DNA of 64,000 nucleotides from Aerococcaceae bacterium DSM 111176. Lineage in GTDB: Bacteria; Bacillota; Bacilli; Lactobacillales; Aerococcaceae. Location: positions 1 through 64,000 of the forward strand of contig JACBXN010000001.1 in NCBI GenBank assembly GCA_015863215.1. The letters run 5' to 3'. The notes beneath the pieces were generated by a model. That model saw only the letters and a program-made list of their open reading frames with translations, did no database searches and was not told the DNA's origin. Position 1 is the stretch's first letter; each line of letters starts with the position of its first letter. Below, piece after piece: positions 35,255-43,057 of the stretch. Made by a program: the position numbers and the translations under genes.

Positions 35255-35647
35255 TCACCAGGTACTCGGATTCGTCGGGTCACTCACTTTATCGGCCATG
35301 ATATCTTCATAAAGATTTACTTTATAGTCCAGAAACTCGACGCGCTTTTGTGCCTCTTCCAACTGAACTTTGGCCACTTCTTGTAAGTTTCGATAGATGT
35401 CATAGCGTTCTTCAATCGTTGAATCGCCTTGAAGACTTAAAGACACATAGTTTTTAATATCTTTTATTGTCATCCCACAGGCTTTTAAATGTTGAATACC
35501 AATTAACCAATTGATGGATTTTTCGTTAAATAATCGTTGATTGTTCTCGCCTCTTTCAAGTGTTGGAATGAGATCGCAATCGGTATAATAGCGAATTGTG
35601 TGCTCACTCATATTCAATTTCTCAGCGGTTTCTTTAACAGTGTACAT
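35255..35647 (-). CDS. MerR-family regulator
   Basis: A 130-residue regulator with the MerR winged helix at the N-terminus (YTVKETAEKLNMSEHTIRYYTDCDLIP) and a C-terminal coiled coil of about 45 residues (LQEVAKVQLEEAQKRVEFLDYKVNLYE). There are no cysteines arranged for metal binding, so it is more like the redox/aldehyde-type members (AdhR, NmlR-like). It is divergent from an aldo-keto reductase gene whose promoter has the long spacer that MerR proteins act on. Confidence 0.88.
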   Translation of the reverse strand: MYTVKETAEKLNMSEHTIRYYTDCDLIPTLERGENNQRLFNEKSINWLIGIQHLKACGMTIKDIKNYVSLSLQGDSTIEERYDIYRNLQEVAKVQLEEAQKRVEFLDYKVNLYEDIMADKVSDPTNPSTW

Positions 35648-35668
35648 ATTAAACCCCTTTCATTTTGC

Positions 35669-35699
35669 TTGACTTAGAGTTACTCGAACCTGATACACT
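35669..35699 (+). promoter_or_regulatory. MerR-type promoter with 19-bp spacer
   Basis: TTGACT and TACACT are separated by 19 bases rather than 17. The dyad TTAGAGTTACTCGAA (35674-35688 region) lies in the spacer. Both are hallmarks of MerR-controlled promoters. It faces the aldo-keto reductase gene. Confidence 0.75.
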
Positions 35700-35733
35700 T
35701 AGTATATCATACAATTATAGGAGGTTTTATTAG

Positions 35734-36744
35734 ATGAATTTACGAAAAATAGGTAGCTTAAGCATATCACCTATCGGAATGGGATGTATGGGATTTTCTC
35801 ATGGGTATGGTGAGGTACCAGAGGAAAATTATAGCATTGAAGCGATTCGTAAAGCTTACGAGTTTGGTTGTAACTTCTTTGATACTGCAGAGTCTTATGG
35901 CCAAGAAATGTTTCATATAGGCCATAACGAAGAATTAGTAGGTAAAGCGGTCAAACCATTTAGAGAGAACGTTGTCTTGGCAACGAAATTCCATCTGAAT
36001 GGCGAAGAAATCGCTAGTGACCTTAGCCTGTATCAAATTATTCGCCAACACTTAGACGCATCACTGAATCGCTTGGGTACAGATCATATTGATCTCTATT
36101 ACTTGCACCGCATTAATGAAGAGATAATGATAGAAGACATTGCAGATGTAATGGGTCAGTTAATCGAAGAAGGTTTGATTAAGGAATGGGGACTTTCACA
36201 AGTTTCTGCCGAAACGCTTGCTCGAGCGCATGAGGTTACGCCTATCGCTGCTGTTCAAAATATTTATTCAATGGTTGAGCGAGGCAGTGAGGAAGATATT
36301 TTCCCATACTGTTTGGAAAATGGCATTAGTGTTATTCCTTTCTCACCGATTGCAAGTGGCTTTTTGTCAGGGAAAGTAACCACCCAGACGAAGTTCGAAG
36401 GTGATGACGTGCGAAAATTCGTTCCACAATTATCAAAGGAAAATATTGTTGCGAATCAGCCTATTTTAGATATATTGGAACAATTTTCTAAAGAAAAACA
36501 GGCAACAAAGGCGCAAATTTCCCTCGCTTGGATGATGCACAAATACCCGAATGTGATTCCAATTCCTGGTTCTAAAAACCAAGGCCGTATATTGGAGAAC
36601 TTAGGTGCATGGGAAGTTAAATTAACTAACGATGAATTTAGATCTATTGAATCTGCCTTGGATAAAGTAACCGTTCATGGGCATCGCGGTCATGTGGAGT
36701 CTGAACAAGCTTCCTTTGGAAGTCAATGGCGTGATACGAAGTAA
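35734..36744 (+). CDS. Aldo/keto reductase
   Basis: An NADPH-dependent oxidoreductase of 336 residues with a TIM-barrel fold. The catalytic set is visible: Asp/Tyr in FFDTAESYG near residue 50, a Lys in ATKFHLNG near residue 85, and His in YYLHRINEE near residue 125. Phosphate binding is in PIPGSKNQGRILENLGA near residue 275. It resembles the YhdN/IolS-type family. It is probably switched by the divergent MerR regulator, perhaps in response to reactive aldehydes. The substrate is unknown. Confidence 0.9.
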   Translation: MNLRKIGSLSISPIGMGCMGFSHGYGEVPEENYSIEAIRKAYEFGCNFFDTAESYGQEMFHIGHNEELVGKAVKPFRENVVLATKFHLNGEEIASDLSLYQIIRQHLDASLNRLGTDHIDLYYLHRINEEIMIEDIADVMGQLIEEGLIKEWGLSQVSAETLARAHEVTPIAAVQNIYSMVERGSEEDIFPYCLENGISVIPFSPIASGFLSGKVTTQTKFEGDDVRKFVPQLSKENIVANQPILDILEQFSKEKQATKAQISLAWMMHKYPNVIPIPGSKNQGRILENLGAWEVKLTNDEFRSIESALDKVTVHGHRGHVESEQASFGSQWRDTK

Positions 36745-36762
36745 AATAAAAACGCTGGGAAA

Positions 36763-36792
36763 ATAAAAACACGCTATCCGAAGATAACGTGT
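36763..36792 (-). terminator. Terminator of the tRNA operon
   Basis: A 10-bp stem (ACACGTTATC with GATAGCGTGT, one G-T pair), tetraloop TTCG, then TTTTTATTTT on the minus strand. Confidence 0.85.
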
Positions 36793-36811
36793 AAAATAAT
36801 TTTTTAAGCTA

Positions 36812-36897
36812 TGCCGAGGGCCGGAATCGAACCGGCACGGAGTGTAACCTCCGCAGGATTTTAAGTCCTGTGCGTCTGCCAGTTCCGCCACCCCGGC
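36812..36897 (-). tRNA. tRNA-Leu (TAA)
   Basis: 86 bases with a long variable arm (class II). The acceptor is GCCGGGG/CCTCGGC with a G-U pair, the anticodon loop is CTTAAAA, and the T arm is GCCGGTTCGATTCCGGC. CCA is not encoded. Confidence 0.95.
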
Positions 36898-36923
36898 TTA
36901 AAAAAATATATTAAATTAAAAAG

Positions 36924-36996
36924 TGCCGGCTAAAGGACTTGAACCCTCGACCCTCTGATTACAAATCAGATGCTCTACCAACTGAGCTAAGCCGGC
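36924..36996 (-). tRNA. tRNA-Thr (TGT)
   Basis: 73 bases, acceptor GCCGGCT/AGCCGGC, anticodon loop TTTGTAA, T arm GAGGGTTCAAGTCCTTT. CCA is not encoded. Confidence 0.95.
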
Positions 36997-37027
36997 GTAT
37001 TTAGATTTGATGAACAGTTAGGGATGT

Positions 37028-37112
37028 TCTTTCCAATTACCGGTATCTACGGATGTGACATTCTAACAACTAAAGTTGTAAGAATCTCAGCAACCAACTG
37101 AGCTAAGCCGGC
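37028..37112 (-). pseudogene. tRNA 5'-half fragment
   Basis: The first 20 bases on the minus strand (37093-37112) are identical to the first 20 of the adjacent tRNA-Thr. After that the sequence departs. A D-arm-like CTCAG/CTGAG and an anticodon-arm-like hairpin (ATTCT...AGAAT) can still form, but no T arm or 3' acceptor strand follows. It lies between tRNA-Lys and tRNA-Thr in the same transcript. A decayed tRNA gene or a partial duplication is most likely. Confidence 0.75.
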
Positions 37113-37187
37113 ATTTAGTTAAATTTTAATTTTTTATCTTGTTCTTAAATTAAGTAACTGGCGAGTTCTCATTAAGAAAAAGAAAAG

Positions 37188-37260
37188 TGACCCGTGCAGG
37201 AATCGAACCTGCGACCCACTGATTAAAAGTCAGTTGCTCTACCGACTGAGCTAACGAGTC
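37188..37260 (-). tRNA. tRNA-Lys (TTT)
   Basis: 73 bases, acceptor GACTCGT/ACGGGTC, anticodon loop CTTTTAA, T arm GCAGGTTCGATTCCTGC. It is the first gene of the tRNA operon. Confidence 0.95.
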
Positions 37261-37278
37261 ATATTTGACAACCTCTAC

Positions 37279-37307
37279 ATATTATCTCATTTCGTTCTCG
37301 GCGTCAA
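37279..37307 (-). promoter_or_regulatory. tRNA operon promoter
   Basis: TTGACG, 17 bases, TAATAT, 18 bases before tRNA-Lys. A second promoter-like pair (TTGCAA, 16 bases, TATAAT) lies about 120 bases further upstream. Otherwise the AT-rich stretch to 37470 holds nothing I recognise. Confidence 0.75.
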
Positions 37308-37473
37308 TACTTTTTTAAAAAAATTTAAAACTTTTTTAAATTCTCGTTTGGCATCAACTGTCTAAAAGAAGTGCCTCTGAACGACTGAGAATTTATTATA
37401 GCAAATGTTTGAAGTTTTGCAAAGCCTTTTTTAAATTTTTTTGTATTCTTTATACATCCCAAATAAGAGCATG

Positions 37474-37504
37474 AAAAAACGAGGCCCAAATAAATTAAAC
37501 CCCG
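37474..37504 (-). terminator. Terminator of the DUF4349 gene
   Basis: Stem CGGGG/CCTCG (one G-U pair) with an AT-rich loop, followed by TTTTTT on the minus strand. Confidence 0.65.
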
Positions 37505-37515
37505 CTTAACTTACT

Positions 37516-38508
37516 CTAAACTTCCTCTTTTTCTTCTACTATTCTTTCTTCAACAATTTCCTTATCTTCAACCGAATCCACTTCAAAGGCATCTCGTTCT
37601 AACCAATTACGGTACTTCTGAGTAAAGGCACTTCGTCTTGCTTGGCGGTATACATGACGTTCCTTTGCACCAGGATGGATTATAAACCATGCCCAGCGGA
37701 TAGCGCGGATAATGAGAGACACTGCAATCATAACAAGAATTACCGGGATAATATAAGGGATAATCCACATAATTATGAAGAGTGCATCTAAGAATACCCA
37801 ACCAATTCGTCTAAACATTTGAACAACATTCGCCCAGACTACGCCACCTGTTGATGTCGCTTGGGAAGGATCTGATACCGGGTCAATTTGACGGACAGAT
37901 AAATTAAATGTCACTTCATTTTGATCTGTTTCAACGCCTTCTAGTTGATCTTGTAAATCTTGAATTGCGAGTTCATGGGTACGTATTTCAGCATTCAACT
38001 CATTACGTAATCGCGTTTGATTATCTTCTAAATTCTCAATTTCTTCCTCAAGACGAGCAATTTCCTCTTCGTGATAAGTAATATCTTCCTCAATTGTATT
38101 TGAATCAATGATGACCGCTTCAGAATAACTTATCTCAAAGCCTTCCATTTCATTTAGTGCTTCAAGGAAAGCAGTGAATTGATCTTTGGGAACCAATAAT
38201 GAATAATCCGTTGCTTGTAGGTCTCTTTGATGTAAATAAGATACATTGACCATATCATGCACATAATTTTGTGTTGAAGTTACTGTTACTTGAGCATCGT
38301 TGAAGAGTGTTTCAACTCTTTCTAAATCTTCTTCGTAATTTGCCGTTCTTAATTGTCCTGCTTGAGTAACAGCATAATCTTCTGACTCAGTATAGGACGT
38401 TTCCATTGCCCGATCCATTGTTGTATATGTCGATGGATTAGAGACTTGATTACAGGCTGCTAAAAAAATTAATAAAAATGCTAAAGGCATAATCTTTTTG
38501 AACTTCAT
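37516..38508 (-). CDS. DUF4349 lipoprotein
   Basis: A membrane-anchored lipoprotein of 330 residues. The signal peptide ends in the lipobox LAAC (MPLAFLLIFLAACNQ). The extracellular domain has a long coiled coil (about residues 145-200, rich in Glu), then a membrane helix (about 240-265) and a charged cytoplasmic tail. This layout is that of DUF4349 proteins, of unknown function. ATG 38508 follows GAGGAGGG and is preferred over the upstream in-frame start at 38556. It shows that this organism does use the lipoprotein pathway. Confidence 0.82.
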   Translation of the reverse strand: MKFKKIMPLAFLLIFLAACNQVSNPSTYTTMDRAMETSYTESEDYAVTQAGQLRTANYEEDLERVETLFNDAQVTVTSTQNYVHDMVNVSYLHQRDLQATDYSLLVPKDQFTAFLEALNEMEGFEISYSEAVIIDSNTIEEDITYHEEEIARLEEEIENLEDNQTRLRNELNAEIRTHELAIQDLQDQLEGVETDQNEVTFNLSVRQIDPVSDPSQATSTGGVVWANVVQMFRRIGWVFLDALFIIMWIIPYIIPVILVMIAVSLIIRAIRWAWFIIHPGAKERHVYRQARRSAFTQKYRNWLERDAFEVDSVEDKEIVEERIVEEKEEV

Positions 38509-38617
38509 CGTATTTCCCTCCTCGTATATGTCAAAGTGTAAAGTTAGCGCTTCCAATGTAATCTTATTTTATCACATGCTCATTATGGAAGGAATTGAAA
38601 TGACAGTTTTAGGGATT

Positions 38618-38642
38618 AAAAAAGGCACAATCTCGTGCCTTT
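38618..38642 (-). terminator. Terminator of the aldolase gene
   Basis: Stem AAAGGCAC/GTGCCTTT, loop of six, and T6 on the minus strand. Confidence 0.88.
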
Positions 38643-38652
38643 TGAATACTTA

Positions 38653-39456
38653 TTAGTATAAAGTGATATCCATATTTCGGTCTAGACCCTTTAATTGTTT
38701 TACGATACTTGCCGCCGATTCTGAAAAGTGTAGCACATTCATACTGTAACAAACAGCATCAAAACCTAGTAATATTTTAGCTTTCGTATCTTCGATTGAA
38801 TTGGTGTAAATGAATGAAAATTTTCCAGCTTCTTTACAAGCTTTTAATACTCGCTCTACTACTGCCATAACTTCGGGACCTGTAGTTTCTCCAGGCACTC
38901 CCAAGGCAACAGACAAGTCGTAAGGACCAATGAAGATACCATCAACACCCGGTGTATTAACAATCTCCTCAATATTTTCAGCCGCCCCAACCGTCTCACA
39001 TTGAGGGATGATTAACGTTTCTTGATTCTTATAATTAAAGTAATGATCCATTCCTTGTTGCGCATATTCAGCGGTTAAATATTCATTACCTGAGTTAGGA
39101 CCAAATCCACGCTGACCAATGGGTGCATATTTCCCATATTTAACGATTTCTTTAACTTCGTCTATTGTATGAACATTGGGAATAATAATTCCTAATGCCC
39201 CAGCATCTAACATCTTCAATATCGAATTACGTTGATCATCCTTAACACGCACAAGCGCCGGTAAATCAACCATTCTAGCGGTACGAATTAAGCGTTGTGC
39301 CGTTTCAATATCGTAAGGTCCATGTTCGGTATCGAGGATTACATAATCATATTGATTATATCCCATGATTTCCACAATCGTATCAGACCCTGTTCCATCG
39401 AACGTTCCTAACACCTGTACGCCATTATTCATTTTCTCAATTAATTTATTTTCCAT
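38653..39456 (-). CDS. HpcH/HpaI-family aldolase
   Basis: A class II, metal-dependent pyruvate aldolase acting on 2-keto-4-hydroxy acids such as keto-deoxy sugar acids. The 267-residue protein has the TIM-barrel motifs LDTEHGPYD near residue 42, IPQCETVGAAENIEEI with the metal-binding Glu near residue 143, and DGIFIGPYDLSVALG near residue 170. ATG 39456 has GGAG/AAGAG upstream; an ATG at 39477 has no ribosome-binding site. It is a single gene with a CRE-like site about 100 bases upstream. The exact substrate is not determined. Confidence 0.87.
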   Translation of the reverse strand: MENKLIEKMNNGVQVLGTFDGTGSDTIVEIMGYNQYDYVILDTEHGPYDIETAQRLIRTARMVDLPALVRVKDDQRNSILKMLDAGALGIIIPNVHTIDEVKEIVKYGKYAPIGQRGFGPNSGNEYLTAEYAQQGMDHYFNYKNQETLIIPQCETVGAAENIEEIVNTPGVDGIFIGPYDLSVALGVPGETTGPEVMAVVERVLKACKEAGKFSFIYTNSIEDTKAKILLGFDAVCYSMNVLHFSESAASIVKQLKGLDRNMDITLY

Positions 39457-39558
39457 AAAGTCATCTCTTTTCTCCATACAATCGCTTAACTACCCTCAAC
39501 AATTCCAGAAATTGAGCATGCCCATTTCATTTTCATTCTATCATATAAACGCACCAGT

Positions 39559-39572
39559 TGTTAGCGCTTTCC
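39559..39572. promoter_or_regulatory. Possible CRE upstream of the aldolase gene
   Basis: TGTTAGCGCTTTCC matches the catabolite response element at all but the last specified position. The distance to the aldolase gene suits catabolite repression. Confidence 0.5.
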
Positions 39573-39680
39573 TGAAAGTATGGATGAAGTATCTATGCGT
39601 TGAGATTAATTTATCAGAAAAGGGTACATTTTTTTGCATCCTTTTATAAACAACGGGGAATGCCATACTTTTACTAAAAT

Positions 39681-39724
39681 AAAAAAATGCTCTGGATTAC
39701 TGAACAAAGAGTGATCTAGAGCAG
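39681..39724 (-). terminator. Terminator of the metQ-msrA operon
   Basis: Stem GCTCTAGAT/ATCCAGAGC (one mismatch) with a long loop and seven T on the minus strand. Confidence 0.75.
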
Positions 39725-39736
39725 TTTTTAAATATT

Positions 39737-40258
39737 TTATGCTTGATTTTCAATATAAGCTTTGCGGCCTGAACGTTCGTATGATTGAGCGTAGCGTTCT
39801 GGGCTCTTCTGATAGAAATCTTGATGGTAGTCTTCCGCATCATAGAAAGTCACTGCTGGTTTGATTGGAACGATAATTGGCTTATCGTATTGACCACTAT
39901 CAGCGAGTGCTTGTTTAGACGCTTCCGCAACTGCTTGTTGCTCTGGAGTAGTATAGTAAATACCTGGGCGATAATTTGTCCCACGATCACTGAATTGACC
40001 ATCTGGATCTGTTGGGTCCATAATTTTCCAGAAAATATCTAAAATGGTTTCGTATTTAATGACTTCAGGGTCAAATGTAATTTCAACGGCTTCTGTATGT
40101 CCGGTTATACCAGCTTTTACTTCTTCATAAGTCGGATTTTCAACATCGCCATCTGTATAACCAGAAATGACTGATTCTACCCCGTCCCATTTATCAAAAG
40201 GTTTCACTAAACACCAGAAACATCCACCTGCTAAAATTGCTTTTTCTAATTGTGCCAT
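39737..40258 (-). CDS. msrA: Peptide methionine sulfoxide reductase A (copy 1)
   Basis: This enzyme reduces methionine-S-sulfoxide, free or in proteins. The 173-residue protein has the catalytic GGCFWC near residue 11, plus [12 protein letters not shown] and YHQDF. It starts five bases after metQ, so both lie behind the same methionine T-box. A close paralogue lies at 41555. The pairing with a methionine-binding protein suggests recovery of imported or oxidised methionine. Confidence 0.95.
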   Translation of the reverse strand: MAQLEKAILAGGCFWCLVKPFDKWDGVESVISGYTDGDVENPTYEEVKAGITGHTEAVEITFDPEVIKYETILDIFWKIMDPTDPDGQFSDRGTNYRPGIYYTTPEQQAVAEASKQALADSGQYDKPIIVPIKPAVTFYDAEDYHQDFYQKSPERYAQSYERSGRKAYIENQA

Positions 40259-40262
40259 ATTA

Positions 40263-41138
40263 TTATTCGCCCTCTCCGTTTAAAATTTCTAATTCTGCTG
40301 CAATCTCGTAAATCTCTTCAACAGTGTAGTCATCCCAAACTGGAATTTCCCCACCTTGAGTAATTTCATCAATCACTGCTGCATTCTCTTCAGTTTGGAA
40401 TAATTCAACAATACGTAAGAATGTTGGATTATCTTTATTTGCTTCACGAGTTGCAATTAAGTTTGTGTAGATTGGATTGAAGTTCTCTAAATCTTCCGCA
40501 TCAACGAAAATTGCATCATCCGTAGTTAAACCTGCATCCACTGCAAAACCTGAATTGATGAATGCTGCATCTACATCCGGTAATACCACTGCTGCTGTTG
40601 CTGGGTCTAAGTATTCAAATTCTAAGCCTTTTGGATTGTCTAAAATATCTGACTCTTCAGGGTAAATACCTGCTGATTCGTCAACATCAATCAAACCAGC
40701 TTGCTCTAAAGCTTGGAAAGCACGGCCATAAGTTGATGGGTCATTTGGTATCGCAATAACAGCGCCGTCTGGTAAGTCTTCTAATGTTTCATGGCGCTCT
40801 GAGAATAAGCCAAGTGGCGCAATGATTGAGTTACCGATTGATACTAAATCTGCATCATTATCTTCATTCCATACTAAGAAGAATGGATACCCTTGAGTTG
40901 CGTTCATATCGATCGAATCATTGGCTAATGCTTCATTTGGTTGAACATAGTCCGCGAATAAAACTAACTCAATATTAATGCCTTCTTCTGCTGCTTTTTC
41001 AGCGACACCTTCCCAGTAATCTTGTGAATTTTCATTTACAATCCCAATACGCACAGTTTCCTCTTCTTGTGCATTTGCTTGTAATCCACCAACACTAAAT
41101 AAAGATAACGCTAATAATCCTGCTAATAATTTTTTCAT
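40263..41138 (-). CDS. metQ: MetQ/NlpA-family methionine-binding protein without lipobox
   Basis: The substrate-binding part of a methionine ABC importer. The 291-residue protein has the NlpA-family layout (VRIGIVNENSQDYW at the start, DMNATQGYPFF near residue 80, AIPNDPSTYGRAFQALE near residue 128, IYTNLIATREANKDNP near residue 225). The signal peptide ends in LQANA before Gln with no cysteine, so it should be cut by signal peptidase I and not lipid-anchored, unlike usual MetQ. ATG 41138 follows AAAGGAG. No metN or metI is nearby. The methionine T-box upstream supports the substrate. Confidence 0.85.
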   Translation of the reverse strand: MKKLLAGLLALSLFSVGGLQANAQEEETVRIGIVNENSQDYWEGVAEKAAEEGINIELVLFADYVQPNEALANDSIDMNATQGYPFFLVWNEDNDADLVSIGNSIIAPLGLFSERHETLEDLPDGAVIAIPNDPSTYGRAFQALEQAGLIDVDESAGIYPEESDILDNPKGLEFEYLDPATAAVVLPDVDAAFINSGFAVDAGLTTDDAIFVDAEDLENFNPIYTNLIATREANKDNPTFLRIVELFQTEENAAVIDEITQGGEIPVWDDYTVEEIYEIAAELEILNGEGE

Positions 41139-41179
41139 GATTTTTCTCCTTTTATTCGACTCCAACTGACAACAATTAA

Positions 41180-41470
41180 AAGATAGTAAATAAAAAACTC
41201 CCGTCCCTTAATAAAGGACGAGAGTTAAACTTCGTGTTACCACCTTAATTCGCTATTTCATCACTAAAATAGCCTCAAACAGTACTTGAAAATCCATATT
41301 ACAATTCGCATACCTTGGCGTTTTTAACGGACGCACCCGTTCATTGCTCACTCACGCTTACAATGACTGCTCAGTGACCATTTTCAATCGCTGCTACCTT
41401 ATCCATTCTCACCAATATGGACTCTCTTTGAAGGGCTATCAATTTACTTTTCACTTCGTCGCATTTCGTT
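41180..41470 (-). ncRNA. T-box leader, methionine-specific
   Basis: On the minus strand the leader has a stem I with AGAGAG and GGTGAGAA motifs. A specifier bulge GAAAATGGTCACTGAG carries ATG (41379-41381) as the likely specifier codon. The T-box sequence AAGGTGGTAACACGAAG lies at about 41230-41246, and a terminator (41192-41226) with an alternative antiterminator follows. ATG reads tRNA-Met, which agrees with metQ and msrA downstream. Uncharged tRNA-Met would let transcription continue. Confidence 0.93.
41192..41226 (-). terminator. T-box terminator
   Basis: A 10-bp stem ACTCTCGTCC/GGGACGGGAGT followed by TTTTTTA on the minus strand. Confidence 0.9.
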
Positions 41471-41484
41471 ATTGCTTGAAATCA

Positions 41485-41513
41485 ATAATATACAAGAGTT
41501 TTAACTTTGTCAA
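41485..41513 (-). promoter_or_regulatory. metQ operon promoter
   Basis: TTGACA, 17 bases, TATTAT on the minus strand. Initiation would fall just ahead of the T-box stem I. Confidence 0.88.
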
Positions 41514-41554
41514 TTAAAAGTTAATAGTTTTTTAATTTTACTCTTAATTCTAGC

Positions 41555-42070
41555 TCATTTATGTCTTTCAATAAATGCTACGCGGCCTGATCCATGAGCA
41601 TAACGGTTATAGTGATCTGGTTCTTTCATATAAAAGTCTTGATGATACTCTTCAGCTTCATAGAATGGCTCAGCTGGTTCAATCGGAACAACGATCGGAG
41701 CGCTAAAACGTCCACTCTCATCTAAACTTTTCTTTGAGGCTTCGGCCTCTTGTTGTTGCTCTTGTGTCGTATAATAAATCACTGGTCGATATGAAGAGCC
41801 ACGGTCGCCAAATTGACCGTTAGCATCTGTCGGGTCCATTGAATTCCAATAAATTTCCAGTAACTTGTCATAAGAAATTTGTTCTGGGTCAAAGGTGATT
41901 TCAACCGCTTCGGTGTGGCCGGTCATGCCTGAAGTAACTTGACGGTATGTTGGGTTTTCAGTATGGCCACCTGTGTAACCTGAAATTACCGATTCAACAC
42001 CGTCCCATTGGTCAAATGGTTTCACCATACACCAGAAACAACCACCTGCAAAAATTGCTTTTTCACTCAT
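41555..42070 (-). CDS. msrA: Peptide methionine sulfoxide reductase A (copy 2)
   Basis: A 171-residue MsrA with GGCFWC near residue 10, [12 protein letters not shown], a YRPVIYYT segment and YHQDF. Over the shared core it is highly similar to the copy at 39737, so it looks like a local duplication separated by the T-box and metQ. It is outside the T-box unit and lies downstream of zinT. Neither copy is fused to an MsrB domain. Confidence 0.94.
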   Translation of the reverse strand: MSEKAIFAGGCFWCMVKPFDQWDGVESVISGYTGGHTENPTYRQVTSGMTGHTEAVEITFDPEQISYDKLLEIYWNSMDPTDANGQFGDRGSSYRPVIYYTTQEQQQEAEASKKSLDESGRFSAPIVVPIEPAEPFYEAEEYHQDFYMKEPDHYNRYAHGSGRVAFIERHK

Positions 42071-42154
42071 GTATAAAACTCCTTTCGTCTTCTTCTCATT
42101 GTTATTTTAACACTGATCAGTGATTCGAGCTATTTAGAAGCTTTAACCTAGTGT

Positions 42155-42185
42155 ATAGAAAAGCACCTCATTTTGCGAGGCGCTT
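42155..42185 (-). terminator. Terminator behind zinT
   Basis: Stem AAGCGCCTC/GAGGTGCTT, loop of seven, then TTCTAT on the minus strand. About 90 bases separate it from the zinT stop. Confidence 0.65.
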
Positions 42186-42272
42186 CTTGATAGATTATTT
42201 GATATAATTATTCTAGCGCAATTCAGCCCTTACGATTCCCTTTGCCGGTGGAGTGTTTAGGTGGGTTGCGTT

Positions 42273-42983
42273 TTAATGATGTAACATTTCATGTTCAATA
42301 TCCTCTGCAGTCATGTCTGCTGGATAATATGTTGGCCAGTGGTCCATTTCTTCTAATAGCTCTTCATGAGAATCATTCGAGAAGTAAATATGATAGTGGT
42401 TTACTTTAGTTGGTGTATATTCATGGTCAGAAAATTGAATCGTTGTAGGTGCTTCTTCGTCTCCACCAATTTTAGTGAATAAATAGCGTACTCCTATACT
42501 GCCAGATTCATATACTAAATGCTCACTTCCAGCGTACTCATAATCTCCAGTCACTTGTGATTCTTCTCTAACAAAAGTAATCGTTCCAGCTTCACCATCA
42601 ATATTAATGTAATTAACATCTGTTTGATAACCAGTATTATAATATTCCTTATAATCTTCAGCCGTCATATCATTGTCTTCTGATGCTTTCTTATCCATCA
42701 CTGAATCTAAAGTACCATCTTGTAAATAAGGATAAACCGATTGCCATTCGCCATCCCAATCAGTAAGTTGACGATCTTCAACATCTTCTGGATCAATGAT
42801 TGTTAATCCTGAATTTTCTTCATGGTCATGATCGTGGTCGTGGTTATGATCATGTTCATGATTGTGGTCAGTTTCTTCGTGGTCATGCGCCAAGATTGTC
42901 GAAACGACACCTTGACCAGGTACCGTTACCAAGGATAATGCTAAGGCCGAAACAGATAAAAACTTAACTAGTGACTTCTTCAT
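42273..42983 (-). CDS. zinT: ZinT-family zinc-binding protein
   Basis: This exported zinc-binding protein probably hands zinc to an importer. The 236-residue protein has an N-terminal signal peptide and then a His-rich stretch (about residues 34-56, alternating His with Asp/Glu). The ZinT/YodA domain follows (LTDWDGEWQSVYPYLQDG near residue 73, VNHYHIYFSND near residue 195). Zinc ligands are likely in the HxHxY and terminal HH segments. There is no lipobox. It has a Zur-like box at its promoter. Firmicutes often have this domain fused to AdcA; here it is separate. Confidence 0.92.
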   Translation of the reverse strand: MKKSLVKFLSVSALALSLVTVPGQGVVSTILAHDHEETDHNHEHDHNHDHDHDHEENSGLTIIDPEDVEDRQLTDWDGEWQSVYPYLQDGTLDSVMDKKASEDNDMTAEDYKEYYNTGYQTDVNYINIDGEAGTITFVREESQVTGDYEYAGSEHLVYESGSIGVRYLFTKIGGDEEAPTTIQFSDHEYTPTKVNHYHIYFSNDSHEELLEEMDHWPTYYPADMTAEDIEHEMLHH

Positions 42984-43000
42984 AATATTTATCTTCTTTC

Positions 43001-43023
43001 TAAATAGTAATGGTTACTATTTA
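43001..43023. promoter_or_regulatory. Zur-like operator of zinT
   Basis: A perfect 23-bp inverted repeat: arms TAAATAGTAA and TTACTATTTA around TGG. It closely resembles the Gram-positive Zur box (AAATCGTAATNATTACGATTT). It lies just downstream of the zinT promoter, where a repressor would block transcription. Confidence 0.82.
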
Positions 43024-43028
43024 AGAAA

Positions 43029-43057
43029 AGTTTACTATTCTTTTATGATATGGTCAA
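43029..43057 (-). promoter_or_regulatory. zinT promoter
   Basis: TTGACC, 17 bases, TAAACT on the minus strand. Confidence 0.7.

Noticed and set aside
36977-37112. 20-bp direct repeat at the tRNA-Thr 5' end considered as attachment sites of an integrated element
   Set aside because: Only about 116 bases lie between the repeats and no integrase is present. The repeat is at the 5' end of the tRNA, not the 3' end normally used.
38544-38557. CRE-like AGTTAGCGCTTCCA upstream of the DUF4349 gene
   Set aside because: Two specified positions mismatch; kept only as a weak possibility, not annotated.
39365-39649. Plus-strand open frame of 94 codons over the aldolase start
   Set aside because: It lies antisense to the aldolase gene and its control region, with no ribosome-binding site and no family resemblance.
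41555-42070. Second msrA considered as part of the T-box operon
   Set aside because: It lies upstream of the T-box promoter, so it cannot be in the T-box transcript.
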